Of a DNA stretch of 7,445 nt, positions 5,124 through 7,445 are shown in pieces; position 1 is the stretch's first letter, and every line of letters starts with the position of its first letter. The translations under genes and the position numbers were made by a program. The DNA is taken from NCBI GenBank assembly GCA_964425745.1, contig CAYRNW010000043.1, positions 1-7,445 on the forward strand, read 5' to 3'. Under the pieces are notes generated by a model, which saw only the letters and a list, made by a program, of their open reading frames with translations, searched no databases and was not told the DNA's origin. The DNA comes from CALCNS01 sp964425745 (GTDB lineage Bacteria > Bacillota > JAAYKD01).

Positions 5124-5585
5124 TTACTTCATTTCTGATTTGATTAGTTGAAGAATATAGTTAGCACTAACTTCATCTAACTCATGCAAAAATGCCATGT
5201 TTTTGCACTTCTTGTATTCCACACCATCCATGGTGAAGGTATATCCAGCCGGGCATGTAGGCGAGCAGGTACCTCCGAAGAGCTTTTTACAGTCCGTTGC
5301 TTTTATGATCTCTTTCTTCATTCTATCCGGGAAATTGTTCAAGATGGCATCATAATTGCCGACACCAGCAGCATATATCCTCATCTTAACTCCTGTTTTT
5401 CTAAAAACATAATTCAATAAGGACTTCCCTGAATCCGGATGAATATAGGTGGTAACAAAGCCATTCTTTGCGGATTCAATTTTCCTCTTACACTTCTTTC
5501 CAAGTAAGTAATCATCTAGTTCAAGCACAAATCCATGATGCTTAACTGGAACCTCGTTCAAAAATAGCGTAAACTTATCATCCAT
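5124..5585 (-). CDS. Cysteine-bearing cytosolic protein of unknown function
   Basis: This 153-residue protein has no signal peptide or membrane segment. It has five cysteines (32, 99, 107, 111, 127). Four cluster in the C-terminal third as C-x7-C-x3-C-x15-C around KATDCKKLFGGTCSPTCPAG and VEYKKCKN, which suggests metal binding or a redox role (inference). The N-terminal part holds KKCKRKIESAKNGFVTTYIH and a conserved-looking VRF-type segment, NYVFRKTGVKMRIYA. I recall related uncharacterised proteins in Clostridia with a CNPxCPMGY-like block but no assigned function. AGGAG (5594-5598) lies 8 nt upstream of the ATG, inside the end of the GNAT gene, which stops 4 nt before this start. The pair is therefore translationally coupled. 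Confidence 0.8.
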   Translation of the reverse strand: MDDKFTLFLNEVPVKHHGFVLELDDYLLGKKCKRKIESAKNGFVTTYIHPDSGKSLLNYVFRKTGVKMRIYAAGVGNYDAILNNFPDRMKKEIIKATDCKKLFGGTCSPTCPAGYTFTMDGVEYKKCKNMAFLHELDEVSANYILQLIKSEMK

Positions 5586-5589
5586 GTTT

Positions 5590-6483
5590 TCATCTCCTTA
5601 TAGATTTCTCAATACTCGGCTCAAATGTTAACATAAGGGAATCGCTAACGGGCGTATAGCCAATCTTCATATAAATACTGTTCGATGTTGGATTTAACAA
5701 ATCGGTATATAAAACGCACTTCTTATATCCCATATTCAGCGCCAACTGAGAAACTTGAGCGACACACGAGGTGGCATACCCTCTGCCGCGAAAATACGGT
5801 GGAGTATACACAAACGAAACCCCAATACAATTTTGCATAGTTCTCGTCAGACCCGCCATGGAAACCGGATAGCCACCTACTTCCAGCACATAAAGCTTCT
5901 TCGTCGACAAACGATAAAGATAGTCCCTTTCTTCGTGCGGAATCTTCATTTCGGTTGTCCCATATTGGTTGGCAGCGTAAAAAGCTTCAACCCAGTAAGG
6001 AAAATAATGCATATCTCTTTCACTCAACAGCCGGATGGTGCCAATCTGCTTCACGTCCGGACGAACCGCATTCAGTTCATAAATGCGCTGATCCATGCTT
6101 ATCTTAGACGTACTCTGGTATTGTGCTGTGTATACCTTTGCGAACTCCTCGGCTAACGTTTTCTCCGTTGTCACACCAGGAATATCCACATCTTTCAGAG
6201 CATTCACCAAACACCCAATGGCATTGTGGTCAATTCTGTTCTCTGTGGCATAAAGGGTTAAGTTATATGGTGGTGTCATGAGCGCGATCAACTGAATACC
6301 ACTGGAATCCGATACCGTTGCCATAAACCAATTGGCCGGGTCTCTCCATGCTGTTTTGTCGTTCATTTCATGACCCATAATCACATTCCCTAAAAGAATC
6401 ATATTCTGCGACTCGTGCAACATTAACACATCATAGGTGTCCTCATAAAACTCATGAACATTGGTATACTGCTTAAATATCAT
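5590..6483 (-). CDS. GNAT family N-acetyltransferase
   Basis: This 297-residue protein has a C-terminal GNAT fold. Motif A, with the acetyl-CoA pyrophosphate loop, reads VSFVYTPPYFRGRGYATSC (222-240), the R-G-R-G-Y-A matching the family pattern Q/R-x-x-G-x-G/A. Motif B follows as LYTDLLNPTSNSIYMKIGY (258-276). The N-terminal 150 residues form a second, weakly conserved domain, as in the two-domain predicted acetyltransferases with an FR47-like C-terminal part. The acceptor substrate is unknown. The ATG at 6483 has a modest AGAGGT upstream, and the start lies inside the end of a small upstream frame (6473-6643), which may control its translation. It forms an operon with the gene at 5124, 4 nt downstream, and perhaps the lipoprotein gene. 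Confidence 0.9.
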   Translation of the reverse strand: MIFKQYTNVHEFYEDTYDVLMLHESQNMILLGNVIMGHEMNDKTAWRDPANWFMATVSDSSGIQLIALMTPPYNLTLYATENRIDHNAIGCLVNALKDVDIPGVTTEKTLAEEFAKVYTAQYQSTSKISMDQRIYELNAVRPDVKQIGTIRLLSERDMHYFPYWVEAFYAANQYGTTEMKIPHEERDYLYRLSTKKLYVLEVGGYPVSMAGLTRTMQNCIGVSFVYTPPYFRGRGYATSCVAQVSQLALNMGYKKCVLYTDLLNPTSNSIYMKIGYTPVSDSLMLTFEPSIEKSIRR

Positions 6484-6643
6484 TTAAACCAACCTCTTTC
6501 GGCATAAGTTCGACAAAATTTACAACCAGGGGACATCTCGCGTTTTTGCTACAAAAACGCTTACCCCACCCTGTAAATAATTCGGCGCAGCTCGGTGATT
6601 GCTCCAATGATGTAGCGCCTCTTTTTGTAAATTTCGAGATCAT
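6473..6643 (-). CDS. Possible small leader ORF upstream of the GNAT gene
   Basis: A 56-codon frame starts at ATG 6643 with GGGGAG 5 nt upstream and ends at 6473, overlapping the GNAT start by 11 nt. It includes CAELFTGWGKRFCSKNARC. Against a real protein: the sequence is dominated by the stems of a structured leader (6518-6578), and a predicted promoter would start transcription near 6650-6655, so the ribosome site would barely be transcribed. The related motif at 83-113 can be read in the same frame (FAGWGKCF) but has no start codon. I therefore lean towards a non-coding leader. Confidence 0.25.
   Translation of the reverse strand: MISKFTKRGATSLEQSPSCAELFTGWGKRFCSKNARCPLVVNFVELMPKEVGLNDI
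6518..6578 (-). promoter_or_regulatory. Structured leader with motif copy B upstream of the GNAT gene
   Basis: A 9-bp perfect hairpin (6540-6548 with 6552-6560, loop CTA) is enclosed by a 7-bp outer stem, ATTTACA (6518-6524) with TGTAAAT (6572-6578). GGG/CCC pairs can form between them. The 6554-6573 segment is the motif shared with 94-113. A third segment at 6623-6632, TTTTGTAAAT-like, can also pair with 6518-6527 for about 10 bp, so two mutually exclusive folds are possible in an RNA of the minus strand. This has the look of a regulatory 5' leader for the gene starting at 6483, but no known riboswitch class is recognised. Confidence 0.45.
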
Positions 6644-6656
6644 TGATTTCTCCCCA

Positions 6657-6685
6657 ATTCTATAATACAACCCTAAATATTACAA
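6657..6685 (-). promoter_or_regulatory. Possible promoter of the GNAT operon
   Basis: TTGTAA (6680-6685) and TAGAAT (6657-6662) are spaced by 17 bp. An overlapping alternative is TTGGGG (6686-6691) with TATTAT (6662-6667) at 18 bp. Either would start transcription at about 6650-6655, giving a leader of roughly 170 nt. The hexamers are imperfect, so this is a moderate call. Confidence 0.4.
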
Positions 6686-6769
6686 CCCCAAATTGTCTTT
6701 TCACCCACAAACATTCCCTCACATCATTTTAACACTCATGACATGCTAAAACGCGTTATTAAAATAAAT

Positions 6770-6793
6770 CGAGAGCAGATAAATCTGCTCTCG
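6770..6793. terminator. Bidirectional rho-independent terminator
   Basis: CGAGAGCAGA (6770-6779) and TCTGCTCTCG (6784-6793) form a perfect 10-bp stem with a TAAA loop. TGTTTTATG follows on the plus strand and ATTTATTTTAAT on the minus strand. It lies about 118 nt past the stop at 6911, so it would end transcripts from the right-hand frames and insulate the GNAT operon. Confidence 0.8.
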
Positions 6794-6873
6794 TGTTTTA
6801 TGTATATTGTTTTGTATATTGTATTTTGTTATGTCTGTCTTTTTTGTTGTTTTGTTTATTTGTTAAGATTTAT
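6794..6873. other. Low-complexity T/G-rich tract
   Basis: The plus strand is built almost entirely of T, G and A with TTGTTT-like units, including TGTATATTGT twice (from about 6801 and 6815). Read on the minus strand it is nearly free of G and rich in A and C. It directly follows the terminator stem. No gene or known element is visible. Confidence 0.4.
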
Positions 6874-6910
6874 GTCTTCGAAAATATTATAAACTATAAG
6901 CGAATATCTG

Positions 6911-7138
6911 TCAACCATTAATATCTTCTTCTACTACAGAATCAACCTCTTCAATAATTCTTGCCCATTCTTCATCTGGTCTTACAATCAACCTAGCATT
7001 CATATAAGCCCATTCAACAGGTAAAACAGTTACCGCTTCATAATAGAAATCTTGCCCAGTCGACAACTTATTTAGAACGAATGCACCAAGATTCGATGCA
7101 GAGCGTATAACGCTTTGACGCATCGTTTCCGCATCCAC
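6911..7138 (-). pseudogene. Unidentified protein, probably a 5'-truncated gene
   Basis: The frame from GTG 7138 gives 75 residues, such as MRQSVIRSASNLGAFVLNKL, then DFYYEAVTVLPVEWAYMNAR and a very acidic tail (EEVDSVVEEDING). The frame is open for 13 more codons upstream (LFWIIGEDNELSF), also protein-like, until a TAA. No start codon or ribosome binding site lies in that part, and the GTG has no good Shine-Dalgarno site. I infer a gene that has lost its 5' end at the junction with the DUF4234-like frame. The family is not recognised. If the GTG is used, it is a small acidic cytosolic protein. Confidence 0.4.
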
Positions 7139-7164
7139 GAACGATAGTTCATTATCTTCACCGA

Positions 7165-7445
7165 TTATCCAAAATAGTTATAATCATCAGCCAGCATATT
7201 CATAGCAGTTAGCAACTTATTCATATAAATGAATGGGCCGATAATAATGAAACTTCCTAAAATACCCCACATCCAGAAATCATTCGAACTAAATTGATAA
7301 CCCAAGTCTCTTCGGTCCAATTCGTTGCCGATTCTATTGGATAACTGATGGTACCATGTTATAGCCAGCTCAAACAGGCCATAAAATGCTTAGATTGCCT
7401 GACCGAGAGTTGTTTGGTATAATGGCCAAAAAGAGAAAGGAAAAG
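7165..7445 (-). pseudogene. DUF4234-like membrane protein, C-terminal part with an internal stop
   Basis: The frame ending at TAA 7165-7167 reads AFYGLFELAITWYHQLSNRI, then GNELDRRDLGYQFSSNDFWM, then WGILGSFIIIGPFIYMNKLL and TAMNMLADDYNYFG. The HQLSNRIGNELDRR-Y-FS-DFWxWGxLGSxIIxGPFxY-KL-AMNxLADDYN order strongly resembles the end of DUF4234 membrane proteins, from memory. A TAA at 7390-7392 breaks the same frame just before this block, and sequence beyond it to the window edge (FWPLYQTTLGQAI) is still open. The gene is thus interrupted, or its conserved part starts without a start codon. The remainder lies outside the window. Confidence 0.5.

Noticed and set aside
1..7445. CRISPR arrays, tRNA or rRNA genes, intact transposases or integrases.
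   Set aside because: No regularly spaced repeats, cloverleaf sequences or recombinase motifs were seen on either strand.

Overview
The window is AT-rich and almost every supported gene is on the minus strand. Strong Shine-Dalgarno sites (AGGAGG, GGGAGG), near-consensus sigma-A promoters and a LAGC-type lipobox point to a low-GC Gram-positive (Bacillota), probably a Clostridia member. The genus cannot be fixed from this sequence. There are no rRNA, tRNA or CRISPR features and no intact transposase. The region reads as an accessory island with a few intact genes among many broken ones.

Layout, left to right in window coordinates (transcription mostly right to left). 1-52 is the start of an unknown minus-strand gene. 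179-397 is the C-terminal stub of a membrane protein. 394-1461 encodes a complete class II Fic AMP-transferase with a C-terminal winged helix, driven by a clear promoter set inside a four-box palindromic operator (1487-1562). 1585-2190 is an intact pRiA4b ORF-3-like gene. 2212-2270 is a leftover fic 3' end, and 2285-2554 a truncated Bro-N (phage antirepressor-like) gene. 2555-3028 has no gene but several inverted repeats. 3029-3665 is a HigBA-type toxin-antitoxin pair with a textbook promoter and a palindrome in its spacer. 3666-4354 is a graveyard: a long hairpin, a pRiA4b C-terminal relic (minus) and an unidentified plus-strand relic with an internal stop. 4355-5050 encodes a lipoprotein whose start overlaps a second fic fragment (5047-5112). 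5124-6483 is a tight pair, a GNAT acetyltransferase followed by a cysteine-bearing protein of unknown function, behind a structured leader (about 6480-6650). 6770-6793 is a terminator, and 6911-7445 holds two decayed reading frames, one DUF4234-like.

Two themes tie the window together. First, fic and pRiA4b-like sequence recurs: an intact pRiA4b-fic pair, a fic 3' relic directly upstream of that pRiA4b gene, and a fic internal relic (5047-5112) about 1 kb upstream of a pRiA4b relic (3907-4074) in the same orientation. This suggests an earlier array of such genes that has been eroded. Second, several regulatory structures look real: the four TTCGTCCA boxes around the fic promoter, which the protein's own winged helix may bind, and a 20-bp motif with an attached hairpin found upstream of two different genes (positions 94-113 and 6554-6573).

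All family assignments come from reading motifs by eye; no database search was run. Relic calls rest on side-by-side comparison within the window and on remembered family motifs.
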